A program made the translations under genes and the position numbers. This document shows positions 1-6,803 of a stretch of DNA of 6,882 nucleotides, in pieces. The notes under the pieces are model-generated. The model ran no database searches and was not told where the DNA came from. It saw nothing but the letters and a program-made list of their open reading frames with translations. The number at the start of each line of letters is the position of its first letter. Within the stretch, counting starts at the first letter, position 1. Origin of the DNA: Fidelibacterota bacterium (GTDB taxonomy: Bacteria; Fidelibacterota; UBA2242; JAFGTP01); contig JAIPJV010000114.1 in assembly GCA_021734005.1 (NCBI GenBank), positions 1-6,882 of the forward strand. The letters are read 5' to 3'.

Positions 1-1700
1 ACTCAGAACCTAATTTTGTTGTTATTGATGCAGTTGGTGACATTTCTGGTGATCCAGGCGATGCCTGGGATGTTGCCGGTGTTACCGAAGCTACCAAAGA
101 ACACACATTGATCCGCAAACCAGAAATTGAAATGGGTAATACTGATTGGACCGCTTCGGCTGGAACTGATGAAACCAATTCAGAATGGGTTGTAATGAAT
201 CAGAATACTGTTCAATTTTTAGGTACTCATCCTCATGCAGATTTGTCTGGACCTGAAATTGCTCAGGTTGTTGCAGTCGATGAAACCACAATTCAAGTCA
301 ATTTCAATGAACCGGTGGATTCTGCATCAGCAGCCACTACTTCAAATTATGATATAAGCACTATTGGACAGCCTAGTTCTGTAGTTGTTCCTTATGAAAG
401 TGTTGCTATCTTAACTGTTAGCGGCTTAGTTGAAAAAACAAACTATGTCTTAACTGTTAATAATGTTACTGATCTGGCTGGTCTGGTAATTGAAGAAAAC
501 ACTGAATTCCATTTCACATATGAGATGCCTTACCTAATGGCCTGGGATAGAATTATCAACGATTTTGAATCAGGCATTGGTAACTGGACAGATCCCAATT
601 ATTCTGGATCTACTTATGGTGTGACAGATGCAAGTTCATTTAAATCCTCAGGTGATTATGCCTTTAAAAATGGCAAATCAGGTAAAATGGAATTAATTGA
701 TGATACTGGCGAAAGTGGCGGCTGGTTTGTACGCGATTGGAACCTAAACAGAGTTGATCAGGTTCATTCAGACTCCAAATTAATGATGTATGTCCGAGGC
801 CATGACCACGATGTCAAGATCCGTTTCGTAATTAGAGATGATGGTTCTGGTGGTGATGATGGGTACGAAGCTGGCCCCTGGCATCATATTACTGTAGCCG
901 AAGAGGACTGGCAGCTGGTTTCACTGGATCTACTCAATGATCCTGTAACAGGTTGGATTACTGGGGATGGGACTGTCGCCTCATCTGACAAAGTCTCTAT
1001 TGATTGTATCCAGATCGCCTGCGCTTCTGATAAAGATGCTAATCTTTACTTCGATCCAATTTTTGAACGCTACAACAATAATCCTCCCGCCCGCTTTACC
1101 TTGATAGAGCCCGCCGATGGTGCCACAATTACAAATGAAGACCTTGTTCAAGATTCACTTTTTCAGATAACATGGCATGCAGCTATTGATCCCGATCCAG
1201 CTGATTCTATTGACCATTATAAATTAAGAGCTCTTGATCCTGATACTGACACCCTTGTTTATGAAGCTGCCCTTCCCGATACCAGCAACCTCTTACCAGT
1301 TAGTTCCGAAGACAATGGCACATTTAAATGGTGTGTTCAAGCCTATGATACAAAAGGCGCTTACAGTGTCTCTGATACATTCACAGTTACCTTTGATATT
1401 GAGGTTGGTGTTGAAGATGAAAACGCCCTACCCCGAGTCTTTGCTCTCCACCACAACTATCCTAATCCGTTCAATCCTACAACCACAGTCAAATACGATT
1501 TACCAGAACCAAGCAACGAAGTCACTTTACGCGTTTTCAATCTGTTAGGAAATGTTGTCAAAGAGGTTAAAAGGCAGAATATCAAAGCTGGTTATCACAA
1601 ATTCTTCCTCGATTGCAGTGATCTTTCCAGTGGTGTCTATTTTTATCAGATTCGTGCTGGCAAATTCATAGCAACGAAGAAGATGACGCTTCTCAAATAA
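1..1700 (+). CDS. Secreted multidomain protein with lamin-tail-like end, Ig-like domain, jelly-roll-like module and type IX sorting domain (5' partial)
   Basis: The frame is open from the window edge (first full codon at 3) to TAA at 1698-1700, giving 565 visible residues; the true start is upstream. Residues 1-77 resemble the end of a lamin-tail domain: a GDAWDVAGV stretch, then NTDWTASAGT and SEWVVMNQNT. Residues about 80-174 look like an SbsA-type bacterial Ig-like domain (DETTIQVNFNEPVD, later NVTDLAG). Residues about 182-357 start with NDFESGIGNW and resemble the jelly-roll or carbohydrate-binding-like modules of secreted proteins. Residues about 361-465 are fibronectin III-like. Residues 476-565 form a type A Por/type IX sorting domain with YPNPFNPTT at 486-494 and the end KKMTLLK. 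In this family the C-terminal domain directs export across the outer membrane, followed by cleavage or surface anchoring. Ligand and any catalytic activity are unknown; an enzyme domain could lie in the missing part. A TTG at 108 is in frame, but the coding pattern continues upstream of it, so it is not the start. Confidence 0.85.
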   Translation, partial: SEPNFVVIDAVGDISGDPGDAWDVAGVTEATKEHTLIRKPEIEMGNTDWTASAGTDETNSEWVVMNQNTVQFLGTHPHADLSGPEIAQVVAVDETTIQVNFNEPVDSASAATTSNYDISTIGQPSSVVVPYESVAILTVSGLVEKTNYVLTVNNVTDLAGLVIEENTEFHFTYEMPYLMAWDRIINDFESGIGNWTDPNYSGSTYGVTDASSFKSSGDYAFKNGKSGKMELIDDTGESGGWFVRDWNLNRVDQVHSDSKLMMYVRGHDHDVKIRFVIRDDGSGGDDGYEAGPWHHITVAEEDWQLVSLDLLNDPVTGWITGDGTVASSDKVSIDCIQIACASDKDANLYFDPIFERYNNNPPARFTLIEPADGATITNEDLVQDSLFQITWHAAIDPDPADSIDHYKLRALDPDTDTLVYEAALPDTSNLLPVSSEDNGTFKWCVQAYDTKGAYSVSDTFTVTFDIEVGVEDENALPRVFALHHNYPNPFNPTTTVKYDLPEPSNEVTLRVFNLLGNVVKEVKRQNIKAGYHKFFLDCSDLSSGVYFYQIRAGKFIATKKMTLLK

Positions 1701-1733
1701 ATTGATTAATTTTCATAACTGCCTTATTACTCC

Positions 1734-1770
1734 AAAAAACCCGCATGGTAAGATTACCATGCGGGTTTTT
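1734..1770. terminator. Bidirectional Rho-independent terminator between convergent genes
   Basis: A perfect 11-bp stem, CCCGCATGGTA (1740-1750) with TACCATGCGGG (1755-1765), encloses the 4-base loop AGAT. It is preceded by six A (1734-1739) and followed by five T (1766-1770), so a GC-rich hairpin with a U tract forms on transcripts from either strand. It lies 34 bases after the stop of the plus-strand secreted-protein gene and about 47 bases beyond the stop of the minus-strand kinase gene, so it can serve both. Confidence 0.9.
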
Positions 1771-1816
1771 ACTTTTTGAAAAGTTATTTTTAACTATATT
1801 TAATCGTTTACAATCA

Positions 1817-3463
1817 TCAGAAAGAAAACGAACTCCCTCCAATAAATTCCCGAATAATCGATGTAGGTGGAATTTCTTTGTTAGATGCCGGTAAATAATA
1901 GGAAAGAATGTTGACCAAGCGATTGGCGATGGGAAAAGACTCGCTCTCCAGTGGCACCGCTTTTAGGTATTTCTCAGCTTCATTTTTCAATACTGAGGTT
2001 TCATAGACCAGCGCTGAATTAAACATAACATCAGCATTACCCTGAAATTTGAAAATATATTTTTTCTCGCCTTCCAGAACATTACCCCACAATTTAATCG
2101 TATGATCGGCTGGATAACCTCGATAGCGGGCATCCCGAACTATTCTCCTGATCAAGCGCATCTCATGAGTAGCGATTCTGTTGAAATGGTTGAAATTGAG
2201 ATGGGTAAGTGCCGAGACATAGATTTTGAATTTATGTTTCGCTGAAATCTCGGGTGTTAGATTAGGATTAATGCCGTGTAATCCTTCCAGGATAATAAAA
2301 GTTTCATCATCAGGATTAATTTCCCGACTATCCATAATTTTCTTACCAGTTTTAAAATCATAGGAGGGAATGGCCAGCTTTTCGCAGTTCAACATTTTTT
2401 GCAGATGATCATTTAACAATTCTATATCAAGAGCATTGAGAACCTCAAAGTTCATATCATCACCCTGTTCAGCCCGCAGCTCATCCCGGTCTTTGAAATA
2501 ATCATCAAGGGAAAGGGGAATTGATTTATAGCCCATAGCCCGAAGTTGAATTGACAATCTTTTGGAAAAGGTTGTTTTTCCAGAAGATGAAGGTCCTGCG
2601 ATAAAGATCAGCTTCTTGTCTTCCTTTCGAATTTTCTCTGCTATATTTGCGATTTTGCGTTCATGAAGGGCTTCAGATATTTTTATGATCTCAGAAATTT
2701 TATTTTGTATTATAGCCTGATTAATGTCATAGATGCTATTGAGATCCAGAATTTCGCCCCAGCTGACAAACTCTTTGAATATGCTGAAAAGTTTATCCTG
2801 GGCTTTAAAACCCTGCAACGAGGTATCGTCTCCTGGTGAGGGTGTCCGCAACAGAAAGCCATCCTTATAGGACATAAAACGATAGACACTGATCAATCCT
2901 GTTCGGGAAGCCACTGGAAAAGGTGTCCATACCTTAACCCCTTCCAAATTGTAAAGAACAATGAAATCTTGTGAACAGTATTGCAGTAATTGAGCAGTAT
3001 CTTTACGATTCTGACCGTTAAAATAGTGAATGGCATCGGTGCGGGAAATCACCTCCGGTTTAATATTTAAATCTTTTGCAACCAACTTCTCAAAAGCATC
3101 TTCCAGCTTTTCTATTTTTGTTTTTATGTCTTTATTATTGTCCCTGAACTCTCCATATACTCCATCACTCACACTATGCTGAATCTTTATTTCATATTCC
3201 TGGAATTGAGTTGCCTGAAGATAACGAATCAGTAATATAGCAGTATTGAGATAGGCTTTAGCCGGATAGGCGCCGAAATCATTAAACAGTTTCAAAGTAC
3301 AATCATCGCAGACAAATTCATTCAATGAACAAAATTGATTGTTTTTAAGTGCCAGATAAGGCCCATAGCTTTTAGCCAAACTGTTGTGTTCAAGAGCGCT
3401 ATTTATGGTTGTATTGGCTGACATATTTTGATATAAATTAGCTTCAATGGTAGTACTTTCCAT
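1817..3463 (-). CDS. Nucleoside (uridine-type) kinase with TGS/ThrRS-like N-terminal half
   Basis: This 548-residue protein is a cytoplasmic P-loop kinase of the phosphoribulokinase/uridine kinase family, in the long form known from many bacteria. Known relatives phosphorylate a nucleoside such as uridine using a nucleoside triphosphate; the substrate here is inferred. Residues about 20-75 match the end of a TGS-like domain. Residues about 90-230 resemble the second N-terminal domain of threonyl-tRNA synthetase (QHSVSDGVYGEF at 95-106, later FMSYKDGFLLRTP). The kinase domain starts near 283 with the Walker A GPSSSGKTT (290-298). It continues with LSLDDYFK (317-324), PSYDF (366-370), ILEGLHGINP (391-400) and the arginine-rich lid region RRIVRDARYRGYP (439-451). 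ATG at 3463 was chosen because it leaves a 13-base gap after the upstream stop; an in-frame TTG at 3502 would add 13 residues and overlap that gene. Neither start has a clear Shine-Dalgarno sequence, which suggests translational coupling. It is the second gene of a two-gene operon. Confidence 0.88.
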   Translation of the reverse strand: MESTTIEANLYQNMSANTTINSALEHNSLAKSYGPYLALKNNQFCSLNEFVCDDCTLKLFNDFGAYPAKAYLNTAILLIRYLQATQFQEYEIKIQHSVSDGVYGEFRDNNKDIKTKIEKLEDAFEKLVAKDLNIKPEVISRTDAIHYFNGQNRKDTAQLLQYCSQDFIVLYNLEGVKVWTPFPVASRTGLISVYRFMSYKDGFLLRTPSPGDDTSLQGFKAQDKLFSIFKEFVSWGEILDLNSIYDINQAIIQNKISEIIKISEALHERKIANIAEKIRKEDKKLIFIAGPSSSGKTTFSKRLSIQLRAMGYKSIPLSLDDYFKDRDELRAEQGDDMNFEVLNALDIELLNDHLQKMLNCEKLAIPSYDFKTGKKIMDSREINPDDETFIILEGLHGINPNLTPEISAKHKFKIYVSALTHLNFNHFNRIATHEMRLIRRIVRDARYRGYPADHTIKLWGNVLEGEKKYIFKFQGNADVMFNSALVYETSVLKNEAEKYLKAVPLESESFPIANRLVNILSYYLPASNKEIPPTSIIREFIGGSSFSF

Positions 3464-3476
3464 AATTATATTTTCA

Positions 3477-3893
3477 TCATTTGACTTCAAAATGTTCCTC
3501 AATTCTATTTTTTATCTGATTAAAGGCCATCTGAAAGCCCTGCTTCTGTTTTTCTTCTCTACCAACAATATTTATAGGATCATCCATAAACCATTTTGTG
3601 ATTTTGGGATTTGTGGAAAATTCGGGCAAATAATGATAGGCAACCTCGCACAATATAATTACCTCATCAAGATCCTTGTCAGAAAATTCATCAACACTAT
3701 TGGATGTAAAATGAATTTTATTTATGCCATTCTCTTGCAGAGTCTGCCTGGTAAATTTATGGATGGAAGCTGGATGGGAGCCAGCGCTATAAACTTCATA
3801 TTTATCCAAATCCTTATTTTTCAATATTGCCTCTGCCATTTGACTGCGAACAGAATTACCTGTACAAACAAACAAAATCTTTTTTTTATCCAA
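3477..3893 (-). CDS. ArsC/low-molecular-weight protein phosphatase-like protein lacking the third redox cysteine
   Basis: This 138-residue protein belongs to the fold shared by thioredoxin-coupled arsenate reductases and low-molecular-weight tyrosine phosphatases. The phosphate-binding loop CTGNSVRS (10-17) provides the nucleophile Cys10, Asn13 and Arg16, and SQMAE follows as in ArsC. The general-acid Asp is probably Asp105 in the DDP motif (104-106). Cys82 sits in ILCEVAYHYLP, exactly where staphylococcal ArsC has its second redox cysteine, but position 89 is Leu instead of the third cysteine, so the standard Cys10-Cys82-Cys89 relay cannot run. It may be an arsenate reductase with another recycling partner, or a phosphatase of unknown substrate. 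No arsR, arsenite pump or thioredoxin gene is nearby. The start is TTG at 3893, supported by AAAGGA six bases upstream. The gene leads the operon with the nucleoside kinase. Confidence 0.85.
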   Translation of the reverse strand: MDKKKILFVCTGNSVRSQMAEAILKNKDLDKYEVYSAGSHPASIHKFTRQTLQENGINKIHFTSNSVDEFSDKDLDEVIILCEVAYHYLPEFSTNPKITKWFMDDPINIVGREEKQKQGFQMAFNQIKNRIEEHFEVK

Positions 3894-3899
3894 ATCAAA

Positions 3900-3905
3900 T
3901 CCTTT
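3900..3905 (-). promoter_or_regulatory. Ribosome binding site that fixes a TTG start
   Basis: On the minus strand AAAGGA is followed by six bases (TTTGAT) and then TTG at 3893. No ATG in the same frame is better placed, so this Shine-Dalgarno sequence decides the start of the ArsC-like gene. Confidence 0.7.
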
Positions 3906-3953
3906 GTATTTTTAGTTGTGGCATAAAATTATTTTAATTTGGTGCAATTTTCA

Positions 3954-3981
3954 AATATATTTCCAATATGATTTGTTTCAA
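3954..3981 (-). promoter_or_regulatory. Candidate promoter of the ArsC-like/kinase operon
   Basis: Read on the minus strand, TTGAAA (3981-3976) is followed after 16 bases by TATATT (3959-3954). With the next two bases the -10 region reads TATATTTG, which also fits the TAnnTTTG element of Bacteroidota promoters. It lies about 60 bases upstream of the TTG start. The surroundings are AT-rich, so chance matches are easy and this remains tentative. Confidence 0.35.
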
Positions 3982-3996
3982 TAACTTTCAACAAAT

Positions 3997-4129
3997 TGTG
4001 GAAAAATTGTTGACAACTGCTATTTTCAGAACCATTGCTGTTAACAAAGTAATGTTTAAAACCCCAAAATAAAAGGAATTTATAAGGAGAAATGTTATCT
4101 ACACAACTTATCAACAGGACTGTTAACAA
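3997..4129. repeat. TGTTRACA palindromic motifs in the divergent control region
   Basis: Three related palindromic motifs occur: TGTTGACA at 4008-4015 (within GTTG-A-CAAC, 4009-4017), TGTTAACA at 4039-4046 and TGTTAACA at 4121-4128. The last two share the ten bases CTGTTAACAA (4038-4047 and 4120-4129). The first two are 31 bases apart, close to three helical turns; the third lies inside the start of queG. They could be operator half-sites for a regulator of the divergent genes, but no regulator gene is in the window. The rest of the 198-base gap between the ArsC-like gene and queG shows no RNA gene or riboswitch that I recognise. Confidence 0.3.
4084..4090 (+). promoter_or_regulatory. Ribosome binding site of queG
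   Basis: AAGGAGA stands directly before the ATG at 4092, leaving only two bases between GGAG and the start codon, which is tighter than usual. A second purine-rich match, AAAAGGAA, lies about ten bases further upstream. The N-terminus given by this ATG aligns well with the usual start of QueG proteins, so the start is kept. Confidence 0.6.
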
Positions 4130-5006
4130 TTCTGGCTTAAACGCCTGGGCTGCTACAAAACCAGTGCTGCCAAAACATTGGAAACAGCGCTTTCAAAATT
4201 GGATTGAAAAGGGTTATTATGCTGATATGGGCTGGATCACTAGAAATATTGACTTTCGGGTGAACATTAAAAAGAAATATTCCTGGTGTCAATCTGTGCT
4301 TGTTTTTGCTGATAATTATTACACACCTCCAGTCCATAGAAAAAATACACCCTATGTTTCCAATTATGCCTATGGAGAAAATTATCATCAGATTGTAATC
4401 GAAAAAATCGAATCTGTTGCCCGGCAACTTTCGCAATTCCATTCAAACCTAAAATTTAAAGCCTATGTTGATACCGGACCGGTTTTGGAGCGGGCTTATG
4501 CAGTAGAGGCAGGTCTGGGTTGGATGGGAAAAAATAATATGATCATTATTAATGGTCTGGGGAGTTACTGTTTTTTAGGCATTTTGCTTTTAAGTGAAGA
4601 AATTGAAGAATACGGTTCTCCTCTACCTGATAAATGCTGTGATTGTAGTAAATGTATTGACAATTGTCCCACCGGCGCCCTGGAAGATGAGTACATTCAT
4701 AATTCCAATAAATGCCTCTCTTTTTTGACAATTGAGAAAAAAGGCGATTTCTCAAATCGGGAAGAAAAATTGATCACCGATACTCTTTATGGCTGTGATG
4801 TATGCCAGGAAGTTTGTCCGTGGAATCAAAAATGGGCCCGTCAAACTAAAGATAGCCACTATTTTGAACGCCGTGACTACCTGCAAAAAACCAAAAATGA
4901 GTGGGGTAGCCTCACTCTCGAAGAATTTAAAAATAAATTCAGTAATAGCGTTTTTAAAAGGCTAAAATTTAAACGCTTGCAGAGGAACCTGGATGCCCTT
5001 GATTAA
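4092..5006 (+). CDS. queG: Epoxyqueuosine reductase QueG
   Basis: QueG catalyses the last step of queuosine synthesis in the cytoplasm: cobalamin-dependent reduction of epoxyqueuosine to queuosine at the wobble base of tRNAs with GUN anticodons. The 304-residue protein has the conserved VDTGPVLERAYA segment (126-137), whose Asp127 matches the family's catalytic acid, followed by GLGWMGKNN (141-149). Two [4Fe-4S] cluster motifs follow: Cys182-x2-Cys185-x2-Cys188-x3-Cys192-Pro, and Cys235-x2-Cys238-x3-Cys242-Pro with Cys208 between them. One extra cysteine, Cys183, is not part of the usual pattern. The protein ends just after KFKRLQRNL, so it is the short form without the C-terminal HEAT-like extension of the roughly 380-residue E. 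coli enzyme. No other queuosine gene is in the window; it is divergent from the ArsC-like operon. Confidence 0.95.
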   Translation: MLSTQLINRTVNNSGLNAWAATKPVLPKHWKQRFQNWIEKGYYADMGWITRNIDFRVNIKKKYSWCQSVLVFADNYYTPPVHRKNTPYVSNYAYGENYHQIVIEKIESVARQLSQFHSNLKFKAYVDTGPVLERAYAVEAGLGWMGKNNMIIINGLGSYCFLGILLLSEEIEEYGSPLPDKCCDCSKCIDNCPTGALEDEYIHNSNKCLSFLTIEKKGDFSNREEKLITDTLYGCDVCQEVCPWNQKWARQTKDSHYFERRDYLQKTKNEWGSLTLEEFKNKFSNSVFKRLKFKRLQRNLDALD

Positions 5007-5047
5007 TTTAAATTTTTAGTTTGCATTCTGGCTTTAATTGCAATATA

Positions 5048-5065
5048 TTGTTTGAACACAAACAA
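5048..5065. promoter_or_regulatory. 18-base palindrome, possible operator upstream of the C69 peptidase gene
   Basis: TTGTTTG (5048-5054) and CAAACAA (5059-5065) form a perfect 7-bp inverted repeat around AACA. No T tract follows, so it does not look like a terminator for queG; a protein-binding operator is more likely. A second perfect palindrome, CAATATATTG (5041-5050), overlaps its left arm. It lies about 80 bases upstream of the candidate -10 element of the next gene. Confidence 0.3.
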
Positions 5066-5123
5066 ATGGGGTTATTTCACAACCTTGCATTTGCTACAAT
5101 TTGCATTTTTTCAATAATGATAT

Positions 5124-5151
5124 CTTACAATCAAATTTGCTAATCTATAAT
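5124..5151 (+). promoter_or_regulatory. Candidate promoter of the C69 peptidase gene
   Basis: CTTACA (5124-5129, four of six bases matching TTGACA) and a perfect TATAAT (5146-5151) are 16 bases apart. Transcription would begin near 5157, giving a very short leader that still includes the GGAG ribosome binding site at 5161-5164, six bases before the ATG. The remaining intergenic bases are AT-rich with three TTGCATT heptamers (5021, 5085, 5101). Confidence 0.4.
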
Positions 5152-5170
5152 TAAAATCGCGGAGTTTAGA

Positions 5171-6781
5171 ATGCTCAACCAAAAGACATTAACAATAAAC
5201 TTTGTTTTGGCTGGAATTATTCTATTTTTTAATTCCAGTTTCGCCGGAGGTACTTTCGATTGGCCAGGCGGTTATCCCGATGGGTGTACATCTGTTACTG
5301 TTGGGAAAAAAGCTTCAGCTTCAAATTCAGTTACCACATCCCACACGTGCGACAGTCATCGCACCCGGGCCTGGATTGACATTGTTGGTGCTCATGATTA
5401 TGCTCCTGGAACACTTGATACAATGGAAAAACGCACAGATAATGATTCTCTGGCTATGCCGGCCTATAAGCAGGTCCACGTTGGCACAATTCCCCAGGCT
5501 GATCATACCTACAAATTCATTGATACTGCTTATCCGTGTATGAATGAGCACCAGTTGGCCATTGGTGAATCTACTTTTGGTGGTCGCGAAACTCTGCGAG
5601 CTGAAGACACCGGCCTCATCGATTGTCAGCAACTAGTTCATTTAATGATCGAAAGATGTAAAACAGCCCGGGGAGCCATTCGTCTGGCTGATCGCTTGAC
5701 CAAAAAATATGGTTACAATGATGCTGGAGAATGTTTAACAATCGCCGACACCAAAGAGGTCTGGCACTTTGAAATCGTCGGCCCTGGAAAAGGCAACAAG
5801 GGCGCTGTCTGGGTTGCCCAGCGTGTGCCTGATGGTCATGTCTCAGTAGTTGCTAATGGTAGTCGAATTCGCTCCATTGATCTAGACAAACCGGACTATT
5901 TTATGGCCTCCAACAATGTCCGCGAAGTTGCCCGGGACAGCGGCTGGTGGAATCCTGAAAATAGTGAATTTGAATTCTGCTACGCCTATTCACCTGGCAG
6001 TCGTCAATCAATGTCAACCCGACGGCGGGAATGGCGAGCTTTTGATCTAGTTGCTCCCTCTTTAGATTTACATCCAAATTCGGAAAATTATCCTTTTTCT
6101 GTCAAACCTGATACCCTGGTAACCCGCTCAAAACTGGTACAAATTTTCCAGGATTATTATCAAGGGACGCGGTTTGATTTGTCGGCCAATCTTACTCAGG
6201 TAAATGAAGATGGAGAAACAATTGTTTCGCCTTTTGCCAATCCCTTTATGCCCTATGATATGAATCGCTTATTCAATATTAATGGTGGCTGGGGCTGGCG
6301 AGGTGAAAGACAAATCGCCCGCTGGTACACTATGTATGCTACTATTACCCAATCCCGGGAACAATTGCCGGATGAAATTGGCGGTGTAGTCTGGCTTGCC
6401 CTGGATAATGTTGCTACTTCAGTTTACATTCCGGTCTACTCTTCAGTTATCGATCTGCCGGAAAGCTATAAAACTCCTGGACGAAAGAATGGATACACCA
6501 GAAAATCAGCCTGGTGGGCTTTCAATCGTTTGGGCACTTTGACAGCCCAAAGATTTCGTGATATGATTGATGACGTGCAGCCGGAATGGAGGAAAATTCA
6601 GCAAGAGATGTTTGCCCGCCAGGACGATATCGAAGCAAAGGCTCTGGAATTGTATAAAAACGATCCTGAAGAAGCAATCCAGTTTTTAAATGACTACACA
6701 AATAGAATGGGAAATAAAGTTGTAGAGAAAGCCTGGGAAATGGGTGATATGCTGTGGACAAAATATGATGAGAAGTTCTAA
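5171..6781 (+). CDS. Secreted family C69 dipeptidase (PepD-like, N-terminal nucleophile hydrolase)
   Basis: This 536-residue protein belongs to peptidase family C69, whose members cleave dipeptides after self-processing to expose an N-terminal cysteine. Residues 1-25 form a Sec signal peptide: Lys5, a hydrophobic core FVLAGIILFF (11-20) and a likely cut after SSFA. A short segment (26-38) leads to Cys39 in DGCTSVTVGKKAS (37-49), the expected nucleophile and self-cleavage site. Further family segments are MNEHQLAIGEST (124-135), ADTKEVWHFEIVG (192-204) and VAQRVPDGHVSVVANGSRI (215-233). There is no type IX sorting domain, so the periplasm is the likely site, for peptide scavenging or processing; the substrate is not shown by sequence. 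ATG at 5171 is preceded by GGAG at six bases. The gene stands alone, with its own candidate promoter and a hairpin after the stop. The C-terminal 80 residues are helical and charged. Confidence 0.92.
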   Translation: MLNQKTLTINFVLAGIILFFNSSFAGGTFDWPGGYPDGCTSVTVGKKASASNSVTTSHTCDSHRTRAWIDIVGAHDYAPGTLDTMEKRTDNDSLAMPAYKQVHVGTIPQADHTYKFIDTAYPCMNEHQLAIGESTFGGRETLRAEDTGLIDCQQLVHLMIERCKTARGAIRLADRLTKKYGYNDAGECLTIADTKEVWHFEIVGPGKGNKGAVWVAQRVPDGHVSVVANGSRIRSIDLDKPDYFMASNNVREVARDSGWWNPENSEFEFCYAYSPGSRQSMSTRRREWRAFDLVAPSLDLHPNSENYPFSVKPDTLVTRSKLVQIFQDYYQGTRFDLSANLTQVNEDGETIVSPFANPFMPYDMNRLFNINGGWGWRGERQIARWYTMYATITQSREQLPDEIGGVVWLALDNVATSVYIPVYSSVIDLPESYKTPGRKNGYTRKSAWWAFNRLGTLTAQRFRDMIDDVQPEWRKIQQEMFARQDDIEAKALELYKNDPEEAIQFLNDYTNRMGNKVVEKAWEMGDMLWTKYDEKF

Positions 6782-6803
6782 TATTTGACTTAAATATAAA
6801 ATA

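Noticed and set aside
1234..1548. Open frame of 104 codons on the + strand inside the secreted-protein gene
   Set aside because: It is an alternative frame of a well-supported coding region that contains the sorting-domain signature in the main frame.
3464..3502. Upstream TTG start for the nucleoside kinase
   Set aside because: It would overlap the ArsC-like gene by 26 bases, has no Shine-Dalgarno sequence, and the extra 13 residues look unlike family N-termini; it remains possible.
3477..3893. An arsenic resistance operon
   Set aside because: The partner gene is a nucleoside kinase; no arsR, arsB or acr3 is present, and the ArsC-like protein lacks the third redox cysteine.
3447..3926. Open frame of 159 codons on the + strand across the ArsC-like gene
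   Set aside because: It is antisense to a gene with clear family motifs, has a hydrophobic low-complexity translation of AT-rich DNA and no ribosome binding site; it is a shadow.
3927..4091. preQ1 riboswitch upstream of queG
   Set aside because: I looked for the compact pseudoknot hairpin with an A-rich tail and found no matching stem; queG is also not usually the gene controlled by this switch.
3929..4129. Open frame of 66 codons on the - strand in the divergent region
   Set aside because: It overlaps the start of queG and the promoter region, matches no family I know and would interrupt the control region.
3997..4129. Replication origin, suggested by the DnaA-box-like sites
   Set aside because: No perfect box, no dnaA, dnaN or similar genes, and two of the sites are within the coding start of queG.
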